Shown here: positions 1 through 9,251 of the stretch, in pieces
How the letters are laid out: each line of letters begins with the position of its first letter
How positions within the stretch are numbered: the first letter of the stretch is position 1
Assembly: GCA_902524545.1 (NCBI GenBank)
Contig: CABZDW010000007.1
Coordinates: forward strand, 1-56,725
DNA length: 56,725 nt
Direction of reading: 5' to 3'
DNA from: an uncultured Pelagibacteraceae bacterium
Lineage (GTDB): Bacteria; Pseudomonadota; Alphaproteobacteria; Pelagibacterales; Pelagibacteraceae
Program-made: the position numbers and the translations under genes
The notes under the pieces: model-generated
Seen by the model: only the letters and a program-made list of their open reading frames with translations
Database searches by the model: none
Told to the model about the DNA's origin: nothing

Positions 1-2
1 CT

Positions 3-716
3 AATTTAACTATAGCTTTTCCAGAATCAAATGAGAGTGAAAAAGATAAGATTGTAAACAGTATGTGGGCAACCTATGGTAAAATCTTTGCTGAATATAT
101 TTTTATAAAAAATTTTAGGCAGTCCCCCAAATTTTCAAAAAAAATTATTATAGAAAATCAAAAGGGCTTGGAAAAAATAAAACAAAAAAATGCACCAGTG
201 ATTTTCATATCAGGACATTTCGATAATTTTGAATTAATGGCGATGCATATTGAAAAGTCTGGTATTGATTTAGCTGCAATTTATAGACCCTTGAATAATA
301 AATTTCTAAATCCACTTATGGAAAACATCAGAAAAAATTATATTTGTAAAAAACAAATTCAAAAAGGAATTTCTGGTACCAAGGAGTTACTTAGAGAATT
401 TAAAAACGGAACATCTATTGCTTTAATGATTGATCAAAGAGTGTCCGAAGGAATAAAATGTAATTTTTTTGGTAAAGAGGCTCTCACTACTACAATACCA
501 GCTCAATTCATCAAAAAATTTAAAGCTGAAGTAGTTCCTATTAATATAGAAAGATCAATAGATGATAATTTTAAAATTAGAATTTTTGATAACATTCAAT
601 TTTCTGAAAATGACTCTGTTGAAAAAATTACGCTGGAACTTAATAAAATTTTAGAAAAAATGATTATTGAGAATCCAGAACAATGGATTTGGACACATAA
701 TAGGTGGAAAATATAA
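3..716 (+). CDS. lpxL: Lipid A biosynthesis acyltransferase, LpxL/HtrB family (5' end outside window)
   Basis: The enzyme adds a secondary acyl chain from acyl-ACP to the lipid A precursor at the inner membrane. The frame is open to the left edge, and the residues before the first ATG (position 63) read as a normal continuation of this family, so the gene starts upstream and only about 237 C-terminal residues are visible. The catalytic HX4(D/E) motif of the family is present as HFDNFE, within ISGHFDNFELM. The protein ends with an EQWIWTHNRW stretch typical of the family C-terminus. It converges on the next gene with a 4-base gap. LpxL, LpxM and LpxP cannot be separated without the N-terminus. 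Confidence 0.88.
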   Translation, partial: NLTIAFPESNESEKDKIVNSMWATYGKIFAEYIFIKNFRQSPKFSKKIIIENQKGLEKIKQKNAPVIFISGHFDNFELMAMHIEKSGIDLAAIYRPLNNKFLNPLMENIRKNYICKKQIQKGISGTKELLREFKNGTSIALMIDQRVSEGIKCNFFGKEALTTTIPAQFIKKFKAEVVPINIERSIDDNFKIRIFDNIQFSENDSVEKITLELNKILEKMIIENPEQWIWTHNRWKI

Positions 717-720
717 TAAT

Positions 721-909
721 TTAGGTTTTTGAATCTCTTTTTTGATGAGCTTCTTTATAAGAAAAATAGGCTTCTTGAGCTTCCACATTCCAATAATTTA
801 AATTATCTAAAGAAATTTTTTTACCTGAGACTGCGCATAAAACATGGTCACCATTTTCAATTATTTTGAAATTATTTGGTAAATATTTTAATTTAGCTAA
901 TTTTTTCAT
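721..909 (-). CDS. DUF2093 family small protein
   Basis: A 62-residue protein matching the small alphaproteobacterial DUF2093 family. Recognisable features are an N-terminal AKLKYLPNNFKII segment, a GDHVLCAVSGKKI core and a YWNVEAQEAY motif near the C-terminus. The function is unknown. It has no signal peptide or membrane segment, so it is probably cytoplasmic. It is divergent from purD with only 24 bases between the starts, and such proximity to purD is familiar in Alphaproteobacteria. The AVSGKKI.L..L.YW pattern resembles small nucleic-acid- or metal-binding domains, but only one cysteine is present, so zinc binding by this chain alone is unlikely. Confidence 0.75.
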   Translation of the reverse strand: MKKLAKLKYLPNNFKIIENGDHVLCAVSGKKISLDNLNYWNVEAQEAYFSYKEAHQKRDSKT

Positions 910-933
910 GATTTATAGTTTATATATAATTAT

Positions 934-2196
934 ATGAAAGTTGGAGTAATAGGAAGCGGTGGGAGAGAACATGCCATATGCCTATCTTTGAAAAAATCAA
1001 AAAAAATCGACAAAATTTACTGTTTTCCTGGAAATGCTGGTACTAGCTTTATTGCAGAAAATATTGAGATTGAACTGAATAATTTTGTAGAATTAAAAAG
1101 AGTTATAAAAGAACTAGGTATAGACATAATAATAGTAGGTCCTGAAAAACCACTGGTAGATGGAATAGTAGACTTCTTGGAACAAAACAAAATTAAAGTA
1201 TTTGGTCCAGACCGTGTTTCTTCAAAACTTGAAGGTTCAAAGATTTTCACAAAAAATTTATGCAAAAAATATAATATCCCCACCGCAAAATTTGGTGTCT
1301 TCAATAGCGTCCAAGACAGTCTTTCATTCTTAAATGAGTGTAAATTTCCTTTAGTTGTTAAGGCTGATGGTTTAGCAGCAGGAAAAGGTGTCTATATTTG
1401 TGAAACTAAGGATCAATCAAAGAAAGCAGTTGAGGAAATTTTTAAAGGTAAATTTGGAGAAGCAAAACAAATTTTAATTGAGGAATTTTTAAAAGGTGAA
1501 GAAATGAGTTTTTTTATAATTTCTGACGGCATCAATTATAAAATATTTGGAACCGCACAAGATCACAAACGAGCCTTGGAAGGAGATAAAGGTAAAAACA
1601 CGGGAGGAATGGGAGCTTACTCACCTTCTCGATTGGAAGGTGAAAAACTGGAAAAAAAGATAATAGAGAAAATAATCGAACCAACGTTAAAAGGCTTAAA
1701 AGATATAAATAACAGATTTAAGGGTTTTCTATATGCAGGATTAATGATTCTTGATGGTGAGCCCTTTTTGATTGAATACAATGTAAGAATGGGTGATCCT
1801 GAATGTCAGACAATACTTCCAAGACTTAAAACCGATTTTTTAGACATAGTAGTTGCTGCCGTAAATCAAAATATAAAAAATATAAATTTAGAATGGTTTG
1901 AAGAAAAAAGTATTTGTATTGTTTTAGCTTCAAAAGGATATCCAGATGAATATAAAAATAATTTAGAAATAAATGGCCTTAAAGAAATTAAGCTTCAGAA
2001 TAATGAATACATTTTTCACGCCGGAACTAAAATAAATAATTCAAAAATACACTCCAATGGTGGGAGAGTATTAAATTTTGTAATTAAATCAGACAATTTA
2101 AAAATTGGTAGAAATCAAGCCATAAGTTTAATTAAAAAATTAAATTGGCAAAATGGATATTTTAGAAAAGATATCGGTTATAAGATTATATCATAA
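934..2196 (+). CDS. purD: Phosphoribosylamine-glycine ligase (GAR synthetase)
   Basis: Catalyses the ATP-dependent joining of glycine to 5-phosphoribosylamine, the second step of purine synthesis, in the cytoplasm. At 420 residues it has normal length. The N-terminal domain starts MKVGVIGSGGREHAI, the ATP-grasp lid and core are seen in FPLVVKADGLAAGKGV, and GKNTGGMGAYSP and EYNVRMGDPECQ carry the conserved glycine-rich and metal-binding residues. The C-terminal domain (GYFRKDIGYK) is intact. The ATG follows a short AT-rich spacer. The TAA stop shares one base with the ATG of the next gene, which indicates co-transcription with rsmD. Confidence 0.97.
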   Translation: MKVGVIGSGGREHAICLSLKKSKKIDKIYCFPGNAGTSFIAENIEIELNNFVELKRVIKELGIDIIIVGPEKPLVDGIVDFLEQNKIKVFGPDRVSSKLEGSKIFTKNLCKKYNIPTAKFGVFNSVQDSLSFLNECKFPLVVKADGLAAGKGVYICETKDQSKKAVEEIFKGKFGEAKQILIEEFLKGEEMSFFIISDGINYKIFGTAQDHKRALEGDKGKNTGGMGAYSPSRLEGEKLEKKIIEKIIEPTLKGLKDINNRFKGFLYAGLMILDGEPFLIEYNVRMGDPECQTILPRLKTDFLDIVVAAVNQNIKNINLEWFEEKSICIVLASKGYPDEYKNNLEINGLKEIKLQNNEYIFHAGTKINNSKIHSNGGRVLNFVIKSDNLKIGRNQAISLIKKLNWQNGYFRKDIGYKIIS

Positions 2197-2756
2197 TGAG
2201 AATTATTTCTGGGAGATTTAAAGGAAAAAAGTTATTATTACCTAAAGATAAAAACACTAGACCTTTAAAAGATTTGGTAAAGGAGTCAATTTTCAATCTT
2301 CTAGAACATTCAAAAAAAATGAATGTAAATTTAAAAGGTTCTACAATTTTAGATTTATTTTCTGGCTGTGGATCTTTTGGAATAGAATGTTTATCAAGAG
2401 AATCCAAATATGTGTGTTTTTTTGAAAATTATTTTGGGGTAATTAGTGTATTAGAAAAAAATCTACTTCTTTTTAAAAATAAAAAAAAATTTCAAATTTT
2501 TAAAGATAATTGTTTTGAATATTTTAACTCCGACAAAAAGATTGATAAAAAATTCGATATAATCTTTATTGATCCCCCTTACAAAGAAATAAAAATTAAT
2601 ATGTTAATCGAAAAAATTATTTATAGAAAACTTCTTAAAAAAGATGGTATTTTAATTATTCACAGACATAAAAAAGATAAAGTATTAATAACCAAAAAAA
2701 TTAATATTCTTGACACTCGGACCTATGGTGTCTCTAAAGTATATTTTGCAAATTAA
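2196..2756 (+). CDS. rsmD: 16S rRNA (guanine(966)-N(2))-methyltransferase RsmD
   Basis: SAM-dependent methyltransferase that modifies G966 of 16S rRNA. The 186-residue chain starts with MRIISGRFKGKKLLLP and TRPLKDLVKESIFN, the family's N-terminal signature. It then has a SAM-binding glycine loop (ILDLFSGCGSFGIECLSR) and the catalytic motif IDPPY. The start overlaps the purD stop by one base (TAATG). The 3' end overlaps the convergent pgi gene by 4 bases. Pairing with purD differs from the rluB or coaD linkage common elsewhere. Confidence 0.94.
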   Translation: MRIISGRFKGKKLLLPKDKNTRPLKDLVKESIFNLLEHSKKMNVNLKGSTILDLFSGCGSFGIECLSRESKYVCFFENYFGVISVLEKNLLLFKNKKKFQIFKDNCFEYFNSDKKIDKKFDIIFIDPPYKEIKINMLIEKIIYRKLLKKDGILIIHRHKKDKVLITKKINILDTRTYGVSKVYFAN

Positions 2757-3913
2757 GAGCTTTTTAAAATTTTTTTTGTTTCTATTTTAATTAATTCGAC
2801 AGCCGGTTGATCATAAGGATTTATTTTTAAAGCTTTAGCTAAAAGGATTGTTTCTAAAATAAAATATGTAAATAATTCACCAAGTACTTCCTCATTTTTA
2901 GATTTTATATAAAAACTTCTAAATGGTATCTTTTTTTTTTGAAAAACTTTTTTTGTTGCTAGGATCTTAGAATGAAGAATATCCCCTAAATCCTTTTTTT
3001 TTAAAAATTTTAGAGAACTCGGAATAATATATTGATTTAACTTTTGGTAATTTTGATCTTTTGTATAAAAAAATGTGTAAAAATTGTTTTTTTGACCATC
3101 TAGATATAATTGCATTAAACTATGATTATCCTTAGGCATATTTGATATTATTGGGAAAATGCCATTTCCTTTTTTGCCCAAACTTTCGGCTACTAATTGT
3201 TGATACCATTTTAGAAAATTATCAGCAGTTTCATCATAATTGAGAATTACCGAATTAAATTTTTTTCTTTTAATTAAATCTAGAATATTTGAAACATTAA
3301 TTATTAGTGAATTTAAAAATTTCTTATTAGCTATTAAGTTATCAAATTTTTTAAATTTCCTTGCGTCCAAACCCATTAATTCTGCTGGCAACATACCAAC
3401 CTCTGATAAAACTGAATATCTTCCACCAATAAAGTTATTATGATCAATAATATCTGATTTTAGCTTTATACTTATCTCTCTTAAAATACTTTCTTTTTTA
3501 TCTGAAACTAAAATATTTTTATCATTTTTTTTTATATATAAATTGCTGTTAACAATTGTTTCTAACGTGTTTCCAGATTTTGAAATTACTAAGTTAAGAT
3601 ATTTTTTTTTTGGAAATTTTATCTTTTGATTTAAATTTGTAAGAAAATAAAAATTTTTATTTATTTTATGTTTTAAGAAATCATAAATTGCCATTGCTCC
3701 TAAAGAAGATCCACCCATGCCAAAAATTCTAATATTTTGATATCCCTTTAATTTTTTGATTGATTTTTTGGTGTAGCTATATTTGTAACCTCTGAATAAA
3801 GAATTCATAACTTCACTTTTTGAAGAAATTATTTCTTTCAAATAATTTTTTAATTTTAAACTTACTTTTTTATTTACAAAGTTTTCAAAACTAAGATTCT
3901 TTGTCAGCATCAT
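2753..3913 (-). CDS. pgi: Glucose-6-phosphate isomerase, short form
   Basis: Interconverts glucose-6-phosphate and fructose-6-phosphate. Diagnostic segments are the sugar-phosphate-binding SIS fold (FGMGGSSLGAMAIYDFL and VISKSGNTLET), GRYSVLSEVGMLPAELMGLD, and NHSLMQLYLDGQ carrying the conserved His. A C-terminal NPYDQPAVELIK matches the family. At 386 residues it is much shorter than the enterobacterial enzyme of roughly 550 and shorter than the Bacillus type, so it is a compact version. It is the last gene of a leftward run. Its start lies 3 bases inside the bamF-like gene, so the two are translationally close. Confidence 0.9.
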   Translation of the reverse strand: MMLTKNLSFENFVNKKVSLKLKNYLKEIISSKSEVMNSLFRGYKYSYTKKSIKKLKGYQNIRIFGMGGSSLGAMAIYDFLKHKINKNFYFLTNLNQKIKFPKKKYLNLVISKSGNTLETIVNSNLYIKKNDKNILVSDKKESILREISIKLKSDIIDHNNFIGGRYSVLSEVGMLPAELMGLDARKFKKFDNLIANKKFLNSLIINVSNILDLIKRKKFNSVILNYDETADNFLKWYQQLVAESLGKKGNGIFPIISNMPKDNHSLMQLYLDGQKNNFYTFFYTKDQNYQKLNQYIIPSSLKFLKKKDLGDILHSKILATKKVFQKKKIPFRSFYIKSKNEEVLGELFTYFILETILLAKALKINPYDQPAVELIKIETKKILKSS

Positions 3914-4221
3914 TGTTTTTGAATTTTATCAGAAATACTTTTTTTAATATTAGATTTTGAAGAGTTTTGATTGTCATCTCCCTCAGAACCACTTTTTTTT
4001 CCATCAAATACAGATTTAATGTTAACCTCCTCCTCAAACGTTTCGGGTTGCTCATTAGGTTTTGGTAATTTAGAAAAGTCTGGGGGTAAAACTAGAGGAT
4101 CCTTTTTTTCTATTAAAAATTCCTCACCTGAGTCAGCCTTTTTTTTTAACTTAAAACCTCCACAAGAAAATAAAAATGAGGATACTGTCAAAATCATGAA
4201 AATATTATAAATAAATCTCAT
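3910..4221 (-). CDS. BamF-like lipoprotein (DUF3035)
   Basis: Small 103-residue lipoprotein. A signal peptide ends in a lipobox (VSSFLFSC) with the acylated cysteine near residue 20. The mature part begins with basic residues and then has EEFLIEKKDPLVLPPDF, the hallmark of DUF3035, whose alphaproteobacterial members are called BamF and associate with the BAM outer-membrane assembly complex. The rest is acidic, serine-rich and probably disordered. It lies directly downstream of lspA, the enzyme that processes lipoproteins, with no gap. The function is assigned by family only, and the protein is somewhat short for the family. Confidence 0.75.
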   Translation of the reverse strand: MRFIYNIFMILTVSSFLFSCGGFKLKKKADSGEEFLIEKKDPLVLPPDFSKLPKPNEQPETFEEEVNIKSVFDGKKSGSEGDDNQNSSKSNIKKSISDKIQKQ

Positions 4222-4692
4222 TTAATTTTTTTTGCCAAAGATTTCAAAACTTATTAAAAAAATTATGCCTATAGTAATAAATATATCAGCAACATTAAAT
4301 ATAAACCAATGAAAATTGTTAATATGTATATCTATAAAATCTGGCACTGCGGAGTAAAATATTCTATCAAAAATATTCCCGAAAGAACCTCCTATAATCA
4401 TTATATAACTTAATTTCTCAAGTCCCTCAGATCTAAACATCAGCCACATAATAAAGATCGTTATTAGGCAAATAATGATTGTCAGAGAATTATAATATAG
4501 TTTTTCATCAAAAGAAAATAAGCCAAAAGCGATACCTTCATTCCAAATCAAATTAAAATTTAAAAAAGAAGTAACATTAATGCCATATTGTTCATAGGTT
4601 TCTGGAGAACTAATGATCAATAATTTACTTACTCGATCGATTAAAAAAATAAAAATGATAATAGAAAAATCTACAAAATGTTTTTTAAACAT
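4222..4692 (-). CDS. lspA: Lipoprotein signal peptidase (signal peptidase II)
   Basis: Inner-membrane aspartic protease that cleaves prolipoprotein signal peptides. Four hydrophobic segments are visible. Both catalytic aspartates lie in conserved blocks: FGNIFDRIFYSAVPDFID and FNVADIFITIG. NLIWNEGIAFGLF is also typical. I place the start at the ATG of MFKKHF (position 4692, 156 residues), one base after the ileS stop. The frame also has a GTG 24 bases upstream inside ileS, but tight stop-start spacing favours the ATG. The gene sits in the usual alphaproteobacterial order ileS-lspA-lipoprotein. Confidence 0.95.
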   Translation of the reverse strand: MFKKHFVDFSIIIFIFLIDRVSKLLIISSPETYEQYGINVTSFLNFNLIWNEGIAFGLFSFDEKLYYNSLTIIICLITIFIMWLMFRSEGLEKLSYIMIIGGSFGNIFDRIFYSAVPDFIDIHINNFHWFIFNVADIFITIGIIFLISFEIFGKKN

Positions 4693-4693
4693 T

Positions 4694-7414
4694 TTATTTA
4701 CAATTTGGTCTTTCACATGGTGTGTTTCTTATTTTCCAACATATTGGACATTTTTCACCTATCGCTTTGCTTGTTTCTACAATTATCTCATTTGTATCAC
4801 CATTCTCAATTTTAACCGAGGAAGTTATACAAAGTTCTGAAAGGTCAATATTTTTCAAAAATTTCTGGTTCTCATTATTTAATTTCACAATTAAAGCTGC
4901 CTCTAAACTAGATCCAATATCTTTGCTTGCTCGTTTTTGCTCAATACTAAGATTGCAGATATCTCTTATTTTTATTAGTTTTTCCCATTTAGAATTAAGA
5001 TTAAAATTATTAAATTTTTCAGGAAAATTTAAAAAATTTTCAAGATGAATACTTTTTTTATTTTTTGAAATAAGTTGATAAATCTCTTCAGTTGTAAAAG
5101 ATAGGATTGGTGCAAACCATCTTATTAAAGAATTAAGAATAACATTTAACAATATAAGTGTAGATTTTCTTTTTTCGGAATTTATTGGATCACAGTACAA
5201 AGTATCTTTTCTTATATCAAAATAAAAGGCAGATAAGTCTACAGTGCAAAAATTTAATAATTCTTTATACAAATTATGAAAATCATAATCTTTGAAATAC
5301 TTGTTAAATTTAGAATTTAAATTGTAAATTTTATGAAGCATAAATTGCTCTAATTCTGGTAAATCTTCAATTTTAATTTTTTCTAGTTTTATTTGTTCAA
5401 AATTATCATTAAGATTTCCAAGCAAATATCTAAATGTATTTCTTATTTTTCTATAGGACTCAGCGTGCTGATCTAGTATTGAATAGTCTATTCGAAGATC
5501 CTCAGCATAATTTGAGGAAGCAACCCAAATTCTAAGTATATCAGCTCCATATTTTTTTAAGATGTCTTCAGGCGCAATTACATTTCCTAAAGATTTTGAC
5601 ATTTTTAAACCTTTGCCATCAACTACAAAACCATGAGAAAGAATAGACTCAAAAGGTGCACGATCTCTTGTTCCACAAGACTCCAAAAGAGATGAATGAA
5701 ACCAGCCTCTATGTTGGTCAGAGCCCTCAAGATACATAGATGCGGGCCACTTTAAATCTTTTCTTTTTTCCAATACAAATGAATGCGTAGATCCACTATC
5801 AAACCATACCTCTACGATATCACTTAACTTTTCAAAATCTTCAGCTTTATATTTTTTTCCAAGAAATTTTTGTGGATCATCTGAAAACCAACAATCGGAT
5901 CCTTCTTTTTCATAAATTTTTGCTATATTTTCAAAAACTTCGTCATCGACTAAAATTTTATTTGTTTTCTTGTTAATAAAGATAGGTAATGGAACTCCCC
6001 ATACTCTTTGTCTTGAAACACACCAATCAGGTCTTGTTTCAATCATAGATTTTAATCTTTCTTTTCCTTTGCTAGGATAGAAGTTTGTTTCATCAATTGC
6101 TTTCAAAGCTTTATTTCTAAGCTTATGACTATCCATAGAAATAAACCATTGAGGAGTGGCTCTGTGAACTAATGGTGCTTTGGACCTCCATGAGTGAGGA
6201 TAAGAGTGAACGAGTTCACCGCTCGATAATAATTTTTTTTGGTCTTTTAATTTTTCAATCACAATAGAATTAGATTTAAAAATATGTATTCCCTCAAAAA
6301 GCACTACATTTTTTGTATATCTTCCATCACCATCAACTGTTTCTATTGCTTTAATTCCATTATTCATACACAAATTAAAATCATCAGGACCATGACTTGG
6401 TGCGCAATGAACAATTCCCGTACCTTGTTCTGTAGTAACAAAACGTGCTTCTAGCATAGGTATGTCATATTCATAACCAAGTTTTAAAAAGGGGTGATTA
6501 CATATTGTTCCTTTTAAATCTTTACCTTTAAAATTTTTTAATTTTTTGAAACTTTGGATTTTGGCGTCTTTTACAACTGAATCTATTAATGCATTTGCAA
6601 TAACAATTTTTTTATTTTTAAAATCTCCATCGTCATTTACTTCGATTAATAAATAATCTAAACTTTCATTGTAAGCTAAGGCCTTGTTGGCTGGAATAGT
6701 CCATGGTGTAGTTGTCCAAATTACAATTTCGCTATCATTTAGTTCTTTAATATTAGAGGATTTGATCGGAAAAGATGCATATATAGTATCTGACTTATGA
6801 TCTTGGTATTCAACTTCTGCATCTGCTAAAGCTGTTTTTTCAACAGTCGACCACAAAACAGGTTTAAAACCTCTATACAAACTTCCTTCTTTTAAGAACT
6901 TACCTAATTCTCTAACAATTTGAGCTTCTGCATCAAAACTCATAGTAGAATAATAATTATCCCAATCTCCTACAACTCCTAACCTTTTGAATTGATCTTT
7001 ATGAATATCTATCCATTTTTCTGCAAAGGCCCTACACTCTTTTCTGAACTCAACAATCGGAACTTCATTTTTGTTTTTTTTATTTTTTTTGTATTGCTCT
7101 TCAATTTTCCATTCTATTGGTAATCCATGACAGTCCCATCCTGGAACATAGACAGAGTCTTTACCATGCATCTGATGAAATCTCACAATTATATCCTTTA
7201 AAATTTTATTTAAAGCTGTTCCCATGTGTATATTACCATTCGCATAAGGAGGACCATCATGAAGAACAAATTTTTCTTCTCCTTTTCTCGATTTTCTTAG
7301 CTCATCATAAAGATTTATGTTTTGCCAAAACTTTAAAATTTCTGGTTCTCGGATTGGTAAATTTGCTTTCATTGAAAAAGCAGTTTTAGGGAGATTTATT
7401 TGAGATTTACTCAT
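4694..7414 (-). CDS. ileS: Isoleucyl-tRNA synthetase
   Basis: Charges tRNA-Ile. The 906-residue class I synthetase has the HIGH-like motif in PYANGNIHMG (residues 56-65), the KMSKS motif in GKGLKMSKSLGNV, the CP1 editing domain (IVIWTTTPWTIPANKALAY and GTGIVHCAPSHGPDDF) and a C-terminal zinc-binding segment (CPICWKIRNTPCERPNCK) with four cysteines. Length and domain order are those of the bacterial type. The start is MSKSQINLPKTAF, one base downstream of the ribF stop. It belongs to the operon HAD-ribF-ileS-lspA-bamF-pgi. Confidence 0.98.
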   Translation of the reverse strand: MSKSQINLPKTAFSMKANLPIREPEILKFWQNINLYDELRKSRKGEEKFVLHDGPPYANGNIHMGTALNKILKDIIVRFHQMHGKDSVYVPGWDCHGLPIEWKIEEQYKKNKKNKNEVPIVEFRKECRAFAEKWIDIHKDQFKRLGVVGDWDNYYSTMSFDAEAQIVRELGKFLKEGSLYRGFKPVLWSTVEKTALADAEVEYQDHKSDTIYASFPIKSSNIKELNDSEIVIWTTTPWTIPANKALAYNESLDYLLIEVNDDGDFKNKKIVIANALIDSVVKDAKIQSFKKLKNFKGKDLKGTICNHPFLKLGYEYDIPMLEARFVTTEQGTGIVHCAPSHGPDDFNLCMNNGIKAIETVDGDGRYTKNVVLFEGIHIFKSNSIVIEKLKDQKKLLSSGELVHSYPHSWRSKAPLVHRATPQWFISMDSHKLRNKALKAIDETNFYPSKGKERLKSMIETRPDWCVSRQRVWGVPLPIFINKKTNKILVDDEVFENIAKIYEKEGSDCWFSDDPQKFLGKKYKAEDFEKLSDIVEVWFDSGSTHSFVLEKRKDLKWPASMYLEGSDQHRGWFHSSLLESCGTRDRAPFESILSHGFVVDGKGLKMSKSLGNVIAPEDILKKYGADILRIWVASSNYAEDLRIDYSILDQHAESYRKIRNTFRYLLGNLNDNFEQIKLEKIKIEDLPELEQFMLHKIYNLNSKFNKYFKDYDFHNLYKELLNFCTVDLSAFYFDIRKDTLYCDPINSEKRKSTLILLNVILNSLIRWFAPILSFTTEEIYQLISKNKKSIHLENFLNFPEKFNNFNLNSKWEKLIKIRDICNLSIEQKRASKDIGSSLEAALIVKLNNENQKFLKNIDLSELCITSSVKIENGDTNEIIVETSKAIGEKCPICWKIRNTPCERPNCK

Positions 7415-7415
7415 T

Positions 7416-8342
7416 TTATTTTTTTGCTTTCAATAAGTCAGATTTAATTTGTTTTCTAAGTTGGTTGGCATTTTTAAATTTTTTTTCTTTTCTAATAAAT
7501 TTTTTAAATTCTACTGTTAAATACTTATTATAAAGATTTCCAGAAAAATTAAATAAATGAACCTCTAATAATATTTTTTTTCCATTAAATGTTGGTCGAT
7601 AGCCTAAATTTGCAATTCCTTTTAAAAAATTGTTCTTACCATATATTTTTACTTTTACGGCATATACACCTGGGCAGGCTAAAATATAATCTTTGATATC
7701 AATATTCGCAGTCGGAAAACCAATTTTTTTTCCTAGCTGTTTTCCCTTTTGAACCTTTCCAACGATTGACCAATTTCTATTCAAAATTTTATTGGCTTTT
7801 TCTAATCTTCCTTTTTGTAAAAGATTTCTAACCCATGATGAAGAGGCTATTTTCTTGTTGGTTAACAATGGTTGTGGTTTAACTACCTTATAACCAAACA
7901 TTCTCTCAAATTTAATCAGCTGTCTAACGTTGCCTTCTCTCTTATTACCAAATCTAAAATTATTACTTACAAAAATGAATTTTGGTTTTAACTTTTTACC
8001 TAATATTTCTTTAATAAAAGTTACGGATTTAATTTTTGAGAATTTTCGATCAAACTTATTTATTATCAAAAAATCTATATTAAGATTTTTGAGATTATCT
8101 ATTTTTTGTTGTAAACTAGAAATTCTAAAATTATTTAAATTTTTATTAAAAAACATTTTTGGCATTGGTTCAAAAGTCAACACACCAATTTTTGAAGAAT
8201 ATTTTTTTTTATATTTCTTAGCTAATGAGAATAATTTTTGATGTCCTTTGTGAATTCCATCAAAGTTACCAATTAGTATAATTGAGTTTTTATATCTAGT
8301 GTTAATATTAAAATTTTTATATATTTTTTTCAAATTTACCAT
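7416..8342 (-). CDS. ribF: Bifunctional riboflavin kinase / FAD synthetase
   Basis: Makes FMN and then FAD from riboflavin. The N-terminal nucleotidyltransferase domain carries ILIGNFDGIHKGHQKL near residue 23. The C-terminal riboflavin kinase domain shows IGKKIGFPTANI (here GKKIGFPTANID), CPGVYAVKV and IANLGYRPTF. The length of 308 is normal. It overlaps the upstream HAD gene by 7 bases and is followed after 1 base by ileS, a ribF-ileS-lspA order common in proteobacteria. The protein is very lysine-rich, in line with the base composition. Confidence 0.95.
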   Translation of the reverse strand: MVNLKKIYKNFNINTRYKNSIILIGNFDGIHKGHQKLFSLAKKYKKKYSSKIGVLTFEPMPKMFFNKNLNNFRISSLQQKIDNLKNLNIDFLIINKFDRKFSKIKSVTFIKEILGKKLKPKFIFVSNNFRFGNKREGNVRQLIKFERMFGYKVVKPQPLLTNKKIASSSWVRNLLQKGRLEKANKILNRNWSIVGKVQKGKQLGKKIGFPTANIDIKDYILACPGVYAVKVKIYGKNNFLKGIANLGYRPTFNGKKILLEVHLFNFSGNLYNKYLTVEFKKFIRKEKKFKNANQLRKQIKSDLLKAKK

Positions 8343-9157
8343 TTCAACTCTGATTGAATATAATTACAAATTGCCTCATAAGATTTTGAAACTTTTTCAA
8401 TTCCTTTTTCTTTTATCTCATCTTTGTGGATTCCATTCGATATTATCAAAGAATCATAATTTAAAAGATTAGCCCCTTTTATATCAGTATTTAAATTATC
8501 ACCTATGGAGAGAATTTTTTTATTCCTATTATCAGTAGATTGATTGTAAACCTCAGGATAAGGTTTTCCAAAGTAAACAACCTCTCCACCCATTTTTTCA
8601 AAAACCATTGCAACAGAACCAGCACAAAATTCTCTTGTGTTTCCTCTGTCCACAATTAAATCGGGATTTGTGCAAATCATTTTTTTTTTAATATTTTTTT
8701 CAAACAAATCTTTATAATAATTTAAGTCTTTATTATGATCATCAAACAATCCAGTGCATAAAATATATTCACTTTTTTCTATATTATCTAATTTCATTTT
8801 TTCAAAGTCTTTAAATAAATCAAAATCTCTTAATGGACCAAGGTGAAAAAAGGTTTTATTAATTAAATTTTTCTTTAAATAAATGAGAGCTGCCTCTCCA
8901 GATGTGAAAACATGTTCTCTGATTTCTTTTTCCAGTCCTAGTTTTTCTAAAAAAGATTTTACTGCATGGTTGGGTCTGGGCGCATTTGTGAGTAAAATAT
9001 AATCCTTTCTTTTTTTATTTATTTCTTTAAGCGCTTTTATTGCTTCAATGTGTAGAGAAACCCCATTGTGGACTACTCCCCATAAGTCGACATAAAATAG
9101 CTGATAATTGTCCGCTATAGAACTTAAACCGTCTTTATCTAAATTTTTAGTCATCAA
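8336..9157 (-). CDS. HAD-superfamily hydrolase, class IIA (TIGR01459-like)
   Basis: A 273-residue HAD protein related to NagD-type phosphatases. Motif I is FYVDLWGVVHNG (nucleophile Asp24). Motif II is in LLTNAPRPN, and the C-terminal Mg-binding motif is LSIGDNLNTDIKGAN. In motif I the second aspartate, usually the general acid/base, is replaced by tryptophan (DLWG). This is typical of the TIGR01459 group, whose substrate is unknown. It heads the leftward operon and is divergent from groES. A housekeeping sugar- or nucleotide-phosphate phosphatase is the best guess. Confidence 0.85.
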   Translation of the reverse strand: MMTKNLDKDGLSSIADNYQLFYVDLWGVVHNGVSLHIEAIKALKEINKKRKDYILLTNAPRPNHAVKSFLEKLGLEKEIREHVFTSGEAALIYLKKNLINKTFFHLGPLRDFDLFKDFEKMKLDNIEKSEYILCTGLFDDHNKDLNYYKDLFEKNIKKKMICTNPDLIVDRGNTREFCAGSVAMVFEKMGGEVVYFGKPYPEVYNQSTDNRNKKILSIGDNLNTDIKGANLLNYDSLIISNGIHKDEIKEKGIEKVSKSYEAICNYIQSELKW

Positions 9158-9223
9158 ATTAATCTATAAACCATAAAACCTACAAATTCCTTTATTTTTT
9201 AAGCAACTAATTTTTAACTATAT

Positions 9224-9251
9224 CTTGAAATAGTAAGGGCAATCTCTATAT
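9224..9251 (+). promoter_or_regulatory. Sigma-32 (RpoH)-like heat-shock promoter of groESL
   Basis: CTTGAAA at 9224-9230, a 14-base spacer and TCTATAT at 9245-9251 match the RpoH promoter pattern (CTTGAA, then a CYTAT/CCCAT-type -10). The same arrangement with identical spacing precedes the small heat-shock gene at 26106-26133. The predicted start of transcription is near 9258, leaving a leader of about 20 bases with an AAGGAG ribosome site and no obvious hairpin. Confidence 0.7.

Noticed and set aside
4693..4716. Earlier GTG start for lspA, inside ileS
   Set aside because: It would add eight residues and a 23-base overlap. The ATG at 4692 follows the ileS stop by one base and gives the usual length.
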